From positions 1 to 40,085 of the forward strand of contig QPMI01000333.1 in the NCBI GenBank assembly GCA_004431415.1: DNA of 40,085 nt, read 5' to 3'. Both the position numbers and the translations under genes were made by a program. Of the stretch, positions 10,101 to 22,200 are shown in pieces. A model generated the notes under the pieces. The model was not told the origin of the DNA, ran no database searches, and was given only the letters and a program-made list of their open reading frames with translations. The first letter of the stretch is position 1, and each line of letters opens with the position of its first letter. This DNA comes from Cyanophora paradoxa (taxonomy: Eukaryota; Glaucocystophyceae; Cyanophorales; Cyanophoraceae).

Positions 10101-13100
10101 TCGTCCGGCGGGTGGTCCAGCAGCACGTGCGCCCACGTGATCGCCCGCGCCTCCATCTGAGCCCGCCGCCCGCCCGCTAAGAGGCCGGCCGGCGAGGCAG
10201 GGCAGGGCTTCTAATGCTGCTAGGGGAAGGGCGCACCGCGACGTTCCCGGTGGCCTCCGGGGCGGGCGGGATCATGGCGCCCTCGGTCCAGGAGCCCCGC
10301 AGGGGGAAGAGCAGCTCGAAGACGCCCTCCAGGGAGAGGCAGCGCTGGCCCTCCGGGCCCGTGTACAGCAGCGGGCCCTGCGAGGGGTACGAGAGGTCAG
10401 AGAGGAGATGAGGGGATGGGAAGGAAGGAAAAAGGACCTTGCGGGACTTGATGCCGACTGCGGAGGCGGGGATGGGCCCCGAGGCGGCCGAGATGCGGAG
10501 CTCGGGCTCCGGCTCCTCCGGCTCGTCCGCGGCGCCGGCGGCGCCAGCCTCGCCCTGCTTCTTGGCGCGGCCCTCGGCCTTGCGGAAGGGCTCGCAGGTC
10601 CAGCCCTCGGGGATCCACGTCACGCGGCGCCGCACGAACATGCGGCACATGCGGTGCCACTTGCCGGGCTCGTACGCGGACGCCTCGTTGGGGCGGCCGC
10701 CCTCCCAGAACGTCAGCTGCGCCAGCGCCGCCGCCGAGCCGGCCTTGTCCTCCCGCGGCTGCTCCCGGTCCCGCCCGTCCTTGCGGCGACCCGTGCCCTC
10801 GCCGACGCCCTCCATCTTGTCGCCGATCATGATCTGGCTCGCCCGGAAGAGGCTGTTCTTCGGCCTGTTCTTGTCGAAGTCGCGGAGGAAGTTCATGAGG
10901 GCGACGTGGATCACGGCGAGCGGGGCGACGCCCTCGGCCGTGTCGGCCAGCAGCGCCGCCTGGAAGGCGCCGTAGGGCGGCAGGGCCGCCTTGTCGAAGG
11001 GCAGGATGGCGCGCGCGCCCAGCAGGAAGTCGTAGATGGCGAGCGCCTCGCCGACGGTGGACTGCGGCAGCGCCGTCGCCGAGCGCAGCGCCGGCGGGAG
11101 CAGGCGCCGCCGCCGCCGCGTCACCTCCGCCGCCTCCAGGGCGCCGGGGGGGTACGGGAACTGCGGGATGGCGGGCGGCGCCGGCCGCGGCGGGATGGCG
11201 GGACCGGGGGGCCGTGGCGGGCGCCGGGGCGGGGCGGGGGCGGGGGCCGCGGGGCGGGGCCGGGACGGGCACCATCGGCCGCGAGGCGAAGGGCGGCGCC
11301 GTGCCCGGAGGGGGCGCGGCAGCGGGCGAGGGGTGCCCGGGAAGAGGCGGCTGCTGCTGCTGCGGCGCGCCGAGCATGACGGGCGGGCGGACGCCCGGCG
11401 GGGGAAGGAGCCCGGGCCGGCGGCGGGGCCGGGCATGCCGGCGGGGCGCGGCGCGGCGACGGGGAAGCTCTGGCCGGGGCGCTCGTGGGGTGGCGAGGGG
11501 ATGCCCGGGACCGGCCCGAGCGGCCTCGGGGCCCCGGGCGGGGCAGCGGGCCGGTCAGGCCGGTTGCGAAGCCCGGGCCGAGGGGCGGGACGGGCCGGGC
11601 GGGCCCGGCGGCCGTGGGACCGGCAGCTGACCGGGGAGGCCGGGGCGGGCGGCTGGCCGGGGCGGGCGGCTGGCCCGGGGCGAAGGGCTGGCCGGGGGTC
11701 GGGAGCATGTGCGAGCCTGGGAGGGAAGCAAGGCCGGGGGCGACGCCGGGGGGCCTCGCCATGCCCGGCGGTGAAAGGACGGGCGGAGCGCCGGGAGGCG
11801 GGAGCGGCCCGAGCCCCGGCGGGCGGAGCTGGGTCAGGAGGGGCTGGCCCTGCCCGGGGAGGTGCCCCGGGAGCATGCCGGGGGCGCCGCCGGGCGGCAG
11901 GGTGATGGGCCGCGCCGGCTGCCCGCCCTGCGCGGTCTGGGCGGCCTGGGCCTGGGCGAACGCCTGCGCGGCCGCCGCCACCTGCGCCTGCTGCTGCGCC
12001 TGCTGCTGCGCGGCTTGCTGGGCCGCCTGCTGCGCGGCCGCCTGCGCCGCGGCCACCGCCTGCGCGTGCTGCGCATGCGCCTCGGCCTGCGCCTGCGCCT
12101 GCGCCGCCGCGATGACCGAGCTCGGCGGCGTCTTGGGGTTGCCACGCTGCGAAGCCGCGAACAGGCGTCAGCTGCGGTTCACGTAAAAGAGGCAAGCGCC
12201 GCGCGCACCGCGACGGAATCGTAGTACTCCTCCTCCTCCAGCGCTTGCAGGTCGTCCACGAGGCGGGGCCGATCGTTTTGGCGACCCCCGGTCCCGCCCA
12301 CGTCCTCCCAGTGCGATCCCGCGCCCGCGGCGGCGCCCCGCCCGCGGCCCCCTCCCTGGCGGCCCTCCCCCGCGCTCGCCTGCGCCCGCGCTCGTCAGAA
12401 GCGAAGCGAAGAGAAGAAGGAAAGGAAAGAAAGGAAAGGAAGGCACCCGCTTGGCGGGGGCGCGGGCGGGGGCCTGCATCTGCTGCAGGAGGCGTTCCTC
12501 CTCCGTGAGGCTCGCCCGCTTCGTTCGCTTCTTCGCCGCGGCCGCCGCCTCCTTCGTCGCGTCCGCGACCGTGTTCGCGATCTCGCTCGGGAGGATGCGC
12601 GCCGCCGCGCCGCTGCCCAGCGCGATGCCTTCGGGCGAGAGCTTGGCGGGCAGCTTCCGCTTCCGCTGCGAGCGGGTGCTGACGGCCGCGTCGTGCCCCT
12701 CGCCGTCCCCGTCCCCGTCCTCCCCCGCGGCGGCCGCGGCTGCGGCGGCTGCGGCGGCGCGCTCGGCCGCGGCGGCCGCCGCGATGGCCGCTGGGCCGTG
12801 GAGGGGCGCGCTCGGCCGCCTGCGCCGTCACGCTTCGCGGCGGGGCCGCCAGGAGACTGGCGCGGGCTGCTGGCTGCCGGGGTCGGGCGGTCCCCGGGGC
12901 GCCGCCAGCGCCCCGGGCATCATCATCGGCCGCCCCGGCTGCGGCTGCGGCGGCGCGCCGGGCATGCCGGCCGGCACGAGCCCCGCGGGGGGCAGGACAC
13001 CCGGGACCGGCGGGGCGCCGCCGAGAGGGAGAGGGCCGGGCCGGGGCCCGGGCACGGGCGGGGCGACGGCCGAGACCGTGGCGGGAACGACGCGGAAGAT

Positions 13101-13667
13101 GCTCCCCGGCGGCGCGGCGCCCGCCATGCCCGGAGGGAGGGGCGCCCCGCCCGCGGGAACGACGGGAAAAGGACCGGAGTGGGACAGGGTCGGTGCCAAG
13201 GCCGCCCCTGGCACGAGCTGGCCCGGGGGCACGGGCGCGTGGCCGAGGGGAACGCCGGCAGCGGACGGCACCGCCGCAGACGCTCCGACCGGCACCGGCG
13301 GCTGCGGAGCCACCGCGAAGGGAGGTACTGTCGTAAGCGGTGCGCTCGGGGCACCTGCGAGCGGCGTCCCCGGCGACACGACGGTCGCGCCAGGCGGGGG
13401 AACAGCGACCGCTGCGGCGGACTCTGCATGGGGAGCTACCGGCACAGGAGCTGCCGGCAAGGCCGACGGGAGCGGGGCCGCGGGAGGCGCTGGCGCTTGG
13501 GGCTGTGCTGGAACCGCGCCAGAGGACGCGGGCGGCGCCGGGGCCGGGGCTGGCGGCACGGGCTCCAGGGGAACTACGCTGGGGAGCGATTCTGCTGGCT
13601 GCGGGCTTTCGATCGCGCCATTGACCGGAAGTGCCGACACGTCGCCGTTGGGCGGCGCGTCCGACAT
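7171..13667 (-). CDS. DDT/WSD-domain chromatin-remodelling accessory protein, many exons
   Basis: Proteins of this group (BAZ/ACF1, plant RLT) are non-catalytic partners of ISWI ATPases in the nucleus. In protein order: Pro/Ala-rich N-terminus (MSDAPPNGDVSALPVNG, 13667 to ~12850); basic RKRKLPAKLSPEG and TEEERLLQQMQ (~12690-12455); DDLQALEEEEYYDSVA (~12220); an Ala/Gln tract (~12120-11940); a long Pro/Gly stretch; then a DDT-like helix region (TVGEALAIYDFLLGA to VIHVALMNFLRDF, ~11060-10880). A WHIM1-like NWPESLRYEL follows at ~10100, an acidic K/E-rich linker, RLAALRYLCDECAETDRYRKH (~9330), then ERTYARAVPLGTDRFFNRYW (~8915-8850), the WSD/WHIM2-type motif. The C-terminus has WLQALTAASSPLELAQCVLE, WREWLLGSKTLSQ and a last exon ending SLIEGSLKFT. 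The start is the Met at 13667. Exact exon borders in the Pro-rich part are unresolved. No PHD finger or bromodomain seen. Confidence 0.7.
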
Positions 13668-14266
13668 GATGCTGCTGATCTCTCAAAACCGACAGGACCG
13701 GCCTACGGAGCTCCCGGGCATCAAGGGCAAGAGGCCTGCATGCGCGACAAGTCAGGGAAAGGCGGGGGAATCGCGGCAACATTGCCCAATCGGTGCGGGG
13801 CCCGAGATGGTTAAAGCGGGGCGCTACCGGTTCCCTTCCGGCCGCTAGCGCTACTGGGAGTGCTATCGCGGACGTGGGCTGCGACCTATAAGGTAGGGAG
13901 CTCACCGCTCGAGCGCGAAATGAGATTCGGCGATGCACCAGGAGAGATTGACCCGCGCCCGCGCGCGAAGCCCGTCCCGCCACGAGATGCACAGGCGGCT
14001 CTCAGCGTGCGATTGCTGTGGGCCTAACCGCTGTGGGATCACAGATCGATGTCGAGGTGAGGCGCACGAAGCCCGAACAACGCGACCGCCCTCGCGGGCG
14101 AGGCGAGAGGTCGACTCGAGGACGGCGCTGCGCTGACCAGGGGCTTGGGACCCGGTCGCGGTGCGGCGAGCTTTGCTCGCGATTCTGCTGGCCACAGAAC
14201 TCGTGCAGGCCGGTACCCCCCCAACCACCTCATTCCTCATTCCCGTACCCTCGGGAGTGCGCTGCG
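13668..14266. promoter_or_regulatory. Bidirectional promoter region between the DDT gene and PP2A
   Basis: Six hundred bases separate two divergent start codons. The only notable words are GTACCC at 14213 and 14245; the second is 22 bases before the PP2A ATG, the same spacing class as in other genes here. No TATA-like element or coding segment is evident. Confidence 0.45.
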
Positions 14267-15602
<1,336 letters not shown>

Positions 15603-16230
15603 GCGGGAACGGCCGCGGCAACCCCATCCGATGGGCCGCTGCAGCAGGACGCGCATCGCGTCCCGATGCAGCGAGCGCCCGCGTTGCGCTTCTCAGCCAG
15701 CCCCCCAAGCGTGCCGCCCAGCTGGCCGCTTTTTTTCGCCCCCGCTTCTTTCCCCTCCTTCCCGCGTCCTGCACCGGCCCTCGCCCACTGCTCTCTCTTC
15801 TTCCGGTGCTCATCCATCGGTCTCTGGCAGCCGACACCCCGCCGCGCGTCCCGCCCCGCCGCGATTCCCGTTTTGCCCGTGTGTTTCAGTCCGTTGGCCT
15901 AGAATTAGATTGTATAGCAACGACGAGGAACTCTTGTCCATGTGGCCCTTCTTGCTCATCCGATTCACCTTCGCGTTCGGTCCATCTAGATCCACGGCTT
16001 CTTACGCCGAAATTAGTGCATGCATCTCGGAACAGTCCGGGTTCTAGCTCTCGCTTCCATGCATATGGGCTTTAAATCTCGACGGCCGCCCTCGCGAGAT
16101 GCATGCGCATGTGCTTTCTTCGCGATCGGATCTTAAGCGAGATCAATTCCGCCATCCCATGATCCCTGCAGCTGGCACTGCGAGAGGAGCCCCACTGCCC
16201 TAGGCGGCCGGGGGCGCCCCCCTCGACCCA
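15603..16230. other. Convergent 3' flank between PP2A and DnaJ genes
   Basis: The region lies between two gene ends. It contains short Pro/Ser-rich open frames without motifs, and an AT-richer block from about 15895 to 16150 with ATGCAT and GATC words. I see no gene; it probably holds both 3' UTRs. Confidence 0.5.
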
Positions 16231-16846
16231 CTACGCCGACTCGTCCTTGTCCTTCTTGCCGCCGAAGATTTTGCTGCGGGGCCGGTCAGCAATGCGAGAG
16301 GGGCGGCCGGGCGGGAAACAGGGAGAGCTCGAGAATGAGGGGCCGCGCCTGAAGAAGCCTCCGCCCTCCTTCTCCTTGGACCCCGCGCCGCCCTTCTCGG
16401 TGGCGTGGCCGGTCTGGGCCCCCGTGAAGCTGAAGGGCTGCCGGGGCGGGGGTGCCCCCTCCTCCTTCGCCAGCTCCTCCAGCAGCTCCTTCATGCGGGG
16501 GGACACCTTCCTGGGGGGTACGCGTTACGGGGCCCGGGTACCCGCACTTCGCGCGGAGGCGGCGCACTTGGGGATGGCCACTCGGAAGTTGACGTACATG
16601 TTCCCGTGGCTCTTCGCGTTCACGATCTTGACTCCCTGAAAAACGTCGCGATCAGGGGGGTACGCGGATTCCTAGCTTTGAGGGGGAGGGTACCTTGCCG
16701 CGGAGGACGCGCTGGTCCCCGGGCTGCGTGCCGGGGGGTACCTTGAGGTCCACGGCGCCCGTCAGGGTAGGCACCTCGACCGTTGCGCCGAGGGCCGCCT
16801 GCGAACGAAGTGAGTGAGCAGAGGGGGGAGGGGCGGGGACGAGGGG

Positions 16847-16884
<38 letters not shown>

Positions 16885-18734
16885 GGAGCTCAAGGGAGCC
16901 CGGTGGGCGTGCCTGCGAGATGGTGATGGGGGCGTCCACGTAGATGTCGTACCCCTCCCGCGCGAAGAACGGGTGCTCGCCAACCTGGAGCACGTACCCC
17001 CCTCGCGTCAAGGGGGCGCAGAGAAACGCGGGGCGCCGCGGAATTCGAACCCGGATCTCGATGTTGAGGTTGCCGGGGGGCGCGCCGCGGGCGCCGGCGT
17101 CGCCCTTGCCCCGCATCGTGAGCGTCGAGCCGTCCGCGACGCCTGCGCCCGAAAAAGAGAGGCTGAGGACGCCAAGGCTGAGGGGGAGGCTAATGGCGCA
17201 CCGGCGGGGATGTCGACCTTGGTGGTCTGGCGCTTGCGCTGGGTGCCCGAGCCCCTGCAGGTGCCGCAGGGTGTGGCCGTCGTGCCCTGCCCCCCGCACT
17301 GCCCGCACATCGCCTGGGCCTTCACGAATCCCATGTTGATTACCGTCTGCGCGGGCGCCGCTCAGCTGAGGAAGGCGGGGGGGGGGGGGGGGAAGGGGGA
17401 GAGATAGGGGTAGGGCGCACGTAGCCGCGCCCGCGGCACCCCGGGCACGAGACCGGCTTGGCCCCCGGCTTGGTGCCCGACCCCGTGCACGTCCCGCAGG
17501 CCGCCGCCGCCTGCCGGGGGGTACGTCGGCGGGCGGCGGGGGGCGAGAGGTCGGGGAGGGGTACGCACATCGTACGCGATCTCCTGCGAGCAGCCGTTGA
17601 CGGCGTCCATGAATCCGATCCGGACCGTCACCTGCGGGGGGTACAGCGTTCGGCGGAAAGGAGGGGTTGGGGATGAGGGGTACGGGCGCACGTCTACGTC
17701 GTTCCCAGCGTCCTCCTGCATGCCCATACCCCGCCCAAAGCCGCCCATTCCGCCCATTCCCCCCATGCCGCCGCCCGCCCCGCCAAACGCCTGCGGGCGG
17801 CTCGCCGGGCTGCCCCGCAGGCCAGGGGGGGAAGGAACAGAGGGGGTACGCGCCTGCGCGAACTCGCGGAGGATCTCCTCCATCGAGGGGCCGCCTGGGG
17901 TACGTCGTCACCCCAGCGGCGGGCCGGTACCCATCAGGGGAGAAAGGGAGGGGCGCACCGCGCCCGGAGAAGCCGCCTGCGGAGGCGCCCTGATCGTGCG
18001 CGTCTACCCCTTGGTGTCCGAACTGGTCGTACATCTTCCGCTTCTCGTCGTCCTTCAGGATCTGGGCCCGCTCGGGATCGAACAAGGGCGGGCGGGCGGG
18101 CGGGAGCGGGCCGGGGGTACAGCCGCACATCGTAGGCGGCGTTGATCTCTGCGAACTTCTTCTCCGCGTCCTTATCGGATTTGTTCACGTCAGGGTGGTA
18201 CTTCTTGGCGAGCTGGCGCGGGGCGGTCAGGGGGAGAGGGTGGGGGGCCGGGAGGGTCGGAGGTCTAGATGCGGGGGCGGAAAGGGGGCTACCTGGAAGT
18301 AGGCCTTCTTTAAATCCGCGGCGGATGCGCTCTTCGGCACCCCGAGAACCTCGTACGGGTCTCGCTTGGGCGTCGCCGCGGGGGCTGCGACGCTCCATCA
18401 GCCAGGAAGCCGCACGAGCGCCTCTCCAGCGCAGCCCCGCACCCGTCGCGTGGAATGGTCTCCTTGCCGCACACGCATCCCCGAACGCGCTCTCCCCGCC
18501 AGCGGCCTGCGCCGAACCCATTAGCTGCCCGCGCGCGGCCGCTCGCCGCCTACCGCGGAGCGGCGCACCCTCGCGGCCGCCAGCGACGTGAATAGCCTGT
18601 GGCTAACGCCTGCGGGCGGGCGCACGCCGTCAGCTACGCACGCTGCGGCCGCGGAGAAGGTTCGCGGACCTCGCAGGGCAGCGGGGCCTTCGCCGGCAAG
18701 CAACGTGGACCGAGGCCGCTGCGCGCACGCGCAT
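16231..18734 (-). CDS. Type-I DnaJ (Hsp40) co-chaperone, mitochondrial-type leader, 16 exons
   Basis: Stimulates Hsp70 ATPase and delivers unfolded clients. Exons from the start: 18734-18670, 18596-18554, 18385-18293, 18212-18129, 18061-17959, 17894-17854, 17790-17692, 17631-17569, 17510-17421, 17346-17202, 17142-17051, 16984-16913, 16798-16694, 16635-16568, 16510-16349, 16273-16231. All phases fit, giving 455 aa. The leader [17 protein letters not shown]...[14 protein letters not shown] is Arg-rich without acidic residues, as in mitochondrial presequences. The J-domain has [10 protein letters not shown] and the catalytic HPD (KKYHPDVNK). A Gly/Met-rich linker ([17 protein letters not shown]) precedes four CxxCxGxG zinc motifs ([32 protein letters not shown]) and the substrate-binding domain. 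Three introns use GC donors (after 17854, 16913 and 16349). The first two exons are inferred from phase and composition. Confidence 0.92.
16848..16883. repeat. Uninterrupted run of 36 G inside a DnaJ intron
   Basis: On the plus strand positions 16848-16883 are all G; in the transcript it is a C run inside the intron between the exons at 16984-16913 and 16798-16694. It extends the C-rich character of introns in this genome. The exact length may be unreliable, since homopolymers of this size are hard to sequence. Confidence 0.9.
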
Positions 18735-19264
18735 CTGCAGCGGGCCTCTCTGAAATGCTGGCTGGCCGCCCGCCGCGCGCCGCGGACCGAGATCTGCCAC
18801 CAAACCGTCACGACAGAGGAGAGCAGGCGGCTGGGATCTAACGCGGCTCCGCATCTTCCGCTGCGTCCCGGGCGCCGCGCACCCGCACGGCAGTCGCGCT
18901 CCGCTCCATCTTTCCGGGTACAGTGCAAAGGAGGTTGACCGGCGGGCGAGCGGTGCCAGGCTGTCTGCTCTCTCAGTTTGCCCTGCAGCTGCACGCAGAC
19001 AGCGCTGTGACCATCTTGCTCGAGCTCCCGTGATCCATTGCGCTTCGGGCGGCCCTTAGCCAGCGGAAGCGGCACCGCGGAGTTAGCTAAGCTTCGGAAG
19101 CTGTGCAAGAAGCCGTGCCCGGACCACGCCTTTTCGGAGGCCCCGGGCTCCTGCGGTCCAGCTGGCCTCGGCTGGCCCGGGCCTTCGGGCCGGCTAGGTG
19201 GGATGAAGCCCCTTTGGAGGTAGCATTGCACAGCGAGAAGTGAGGAGAAGGCTGTAAAGACGCC
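18735..19264. promoter_or_regulatory. Divergent region between DnaJ and channel A
   Basis: Promoters of DnaJ (-) and channel A (+) should lie here. The part from 19032 on is copied at 25959 upstream of channel B, so the channel promoter was duplicated along with the gene. Open frames on the minus strand here are conserved only as part of that copy and are not credible genes. Confidence 0.45.
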
Positions 19265-22200
19265 ATGTGAGTCCACGTCACGCCGCGGGGCCGCCCGCTT
19301 CTGATCTGAAGTCGCCGCGCTGCAGGCGGGCCGCCGTCGGCCAAACTGTGAGGCAGGCCTTCACACGGCGGAAGGAGGAGGATGCATCGCCGAAGAAGAA
19401 GGTGGCGGGGCGCAAGGAGAGCGCGCAGTGCGTCCCCGCGAGGTTGCAAGCTCCTGCTGCGCGTGCCTCGGGGCTCACGCGGCGGCGGCGGCGCCCAGGC
19501 GGCACTCGATCACCCAGCTCATGCACCTCCTGCACGCCTCCGAGCTGGACAAAGCGGACCTGTACGCCTCGGACACCCTCCTCGCCCGCCTCTGGCACTG
19601 GTGGTGCACGGCCCCGCTCGCGCCCCGCCCGCCGCGGGGCCCGAGGTCCGAGGCGCTGCCCCGCGTGCAGGCTGTTCCACAACCACGCGCTGCTGGACCA
19701 CGAGGTTCCGTGGGAGCAGCGCGCCCTCGACTTCTTCCAGGACCCCCACTCCTCCGGCTCCGTCCGCCCCGCCCCGCCCCGCCCCGCGCCGCCCCGCCCC
19801 GCGCCGCCCCTAAGAGCAGCGCAGGCGCTGATGTACGCTTGGGCGACCGGCGCGATGATTCTAGTCTCCATCGCCCTCTTCTGCGCCACGACGGTCCCCG
19901 AGGCGCGCGCGCGCGCCCCCTCGAGGCATCGACCCATGCCAAAGAGATTCGATCCACCCCACAGTTCGAGATGACGGCGGGGCTGGTGGCGCTGGAGGGC
20001 CTGATCACGGTCTTCTTCACGCTGGAGGTGGCCGTCCGCTCCTGGCTGCGGTACCGCGACCGCTCCCTCCGCGCCTTCGCCACCTCGCCCTTCTTCGCCG
20101 TGGACGTCGCCTCCTGCGTCTCGTGGTACCTCGACGTCGGCCTCGACAGCTCCAGCATCGCCCCGCTCCGCATCCTCGTGCGCCCTCCCCCTCCCCCCCC
20201 CCCCCCCCCCCTTCCTAACTTATCTTCACGCGTTTTCTTTTTCGCCGCAGCGCATCCTGCGCCTCTTCCGCTTCGGCTCGTACAACCGGAGCGTCCGCGT
20301 CGCGGTCCGCTGCGTCCTCAGGAGCGGCGACGCCATGCAGGTCCGCGGGGGGTACAGGGAGATCCGCGCGGCTTCCGTGTAGCCCTCCTGACCCTCCCGT
20401 TTCGGCAGGTCACGGGCTTTCTTATGTCTCTCTCCCTCCTGCTCGTGCGCCCCCGTACCCCCTGTCTCTCCCCCCCTGCCCTGAATCGCCCTGCCCCAGT
20501 TCTCCGGGCTCGTCTACACCACCGAGCAAGGCAACCCCTCCCCGTGCGCTCCCCGTACCCCCGTCCCTCTCTCTCTCCCCCCCCCCCCCTCTCACCCCCG
20601 CCCCAGGGTCTACGCCAGCATCCCGCGATCCTTCTGGATCACCGTCAACGGGCTCGCGACCGTGGGGGGGATACAGCGTGCGCCGCGCCTCCCACAGCTT
20701 GGGTCCTCGCCTCCGACTGTAAGGGCCGGCCGGCCGCCCCGCGCAGTGTCGCCGGCGCCGAGCGAGGCGCCCTCTCAGCCCCTCTCCCTCCTCGTTGTCG
20801 GCCTCGTCTGCGTCTCCGGCGTCCTGGTCCGCGTGCCCCGCAAGAGAGCGCGTACCCCCGCATCCCCGATTGATCCCGTACTCCGCCAGGCGTTCGCCCT
20901 CCCGACGGCGATCATCGGGGAGAACTTTGCGGAGGAGCGCGAGCGGATGATTCGCTTCGACGCCGAGCGGCGGGCGCGTACCCCCCGTTGCCTCCCCCCA
21001 CCCAATAGAGAGAACGAAGTCTGACGTACCCCCAGAACCGGTTGGCGGCGCGCTGGGCGCGCCTCTGCTCGGACATGATGATCCAGCTCCAGTACCGGCT
21101 CGCCTTCGCCCCCCGGGTACGACGCAAGGGCGACTACATCCGCATGCGCGTACCCCCGCTCGCTTTCCTCCCTCCGGGGGGTACGCCGCACTTCTTCACA
21201 CGCCTTTTGCCTCAGGTTCCGTGCGGCGGGCAGGCTGATCATAATGCTGGAGAGGAGGCGCCGTGCGGAGCTGGCCGGCCGGCGCGGCTCCGGCAGGCAG
21301 GCCGCGCCCCGCCCCCGTCCCTCTGCTCTGCTCTCTGCCCTGAGCGCCTCCGGCAGCCTCACGACGCGCTCGGCGGGGACGGAGACCAGCCGGGGACCTG
21401 GGGAGACGGCGCGCGTCCTCAGCGAGACGGCGCGTGTGGTCGAGGCGCCCCTGGGGCAGGAGGCTGGCCCCACGGCGCGGGAGAGCCGCGCGGTGCTGAG
21501 GGCCCTGGCGGGGCGGCGCGGGCCGGCCGGGGGCCTCACGGAGCGCGAGATCCGCCGGTGCGGCCCCCGCCCCGGCCTCCGCGCGCGCGCTGGCCGACCT
21601 TCGCTCGTTCGCAGGGAGCGGCGCCGGGACAACGACCTGCGCATCCTGGCGCGGCGCGCGGCCCCCGAGGAGCTCCTCGCGCAGGCCGAGGCGGTGCGGC
21701 CGGGCCCGATCCCGCTCCGTTTGGACCTGACCCCGCCCTCAGATGCGGCGCTGGAGCCTCGCGAGGAACGCGAACGGCGCGGCGCGCGCGTTCGCGGCCG
21801 CCGGAGACGCCCGGCGCGGCCGTGGCGGCGGCGGCGACGGCGAGGGCGGCCTGTACAGAGCAATCACGGCGCCCGTCCGCGCGGCGTGGGCCAAGCGGCC
21901 GCGGCGCGCCTCCCTCTCCTCTCCCGCGCTCGCGCCCCACGGCGCCCCGGCGCCTGCGGCCCTCCCGCCGGCCCAGCCCCCGCGAGCCTCGGCGCGCTGC
22001 CGGCCGCGCCGGAGGCCGGGATCGAGCTGGCAAGGCGCGGGGACAGCGGCGCCGGGCCGGCGCCCCGCGCCAACCGCCGCGCCTCCCTCCCGTCCCGCCT
22101 CCGGTCCCTCTCTACCGATCCCGCGCCCGAGCACGTACCCCTCCCGGAGCTGGAGGTACCCCCCGCCTCGCCCCGTTCCTCCCCCACTCGCCGGCCTCCC

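Noticed and set aside
12451..13848. Plus-strand 465-residue Gly/Ala-rich frame
   Set aside because: Antisense shadow of the Pro/Ala-rich N-terminus of the DDT gene; pure Gly/Ala/Thr low complexity and no motif.
10177..13992. A 1271-residue uninterrupted minus-strand frame as a single-exon gene
   Set aside because: Only its 3' third (DDT region) has protein-like sequence. Upstream, the motif-bearing segments (KRKLPAKLSPEG, the Ala/Gln tract, the N-terminal MSDAPPNG) are in other frames and joined by splice sites. The long frame is an effect of high GC.
18443..18521. Alternative first exon of DnaJ starting [13 protein letters not shown]
   Set aside because: Its end phase does not match the exon at 18385. 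The two-exon leader at 18734-18554 gives correct phases and a typical mitochondrial presequence.
18521..19276. Minus-strand frame starting MDSHGVFTAFSSLL, repeated at 25915-26202
   Set aside because: It looks conserved because the DNA was duplicated with the channel promoter. The two frames diverge right outside the duplicated block and have no motif. Its distal end overlaps the DnaJ leader exon by chance of frame.
19326..19600. T1 tetramerisation domain at the channel N-terminus
   Set aside because: The ~73 residues encoded before the pre-S1 exon are short and lack the NVSG and FFDR-type T1 motifs I would expect; a highly diverged T1 cannot be excluded without a profile search.
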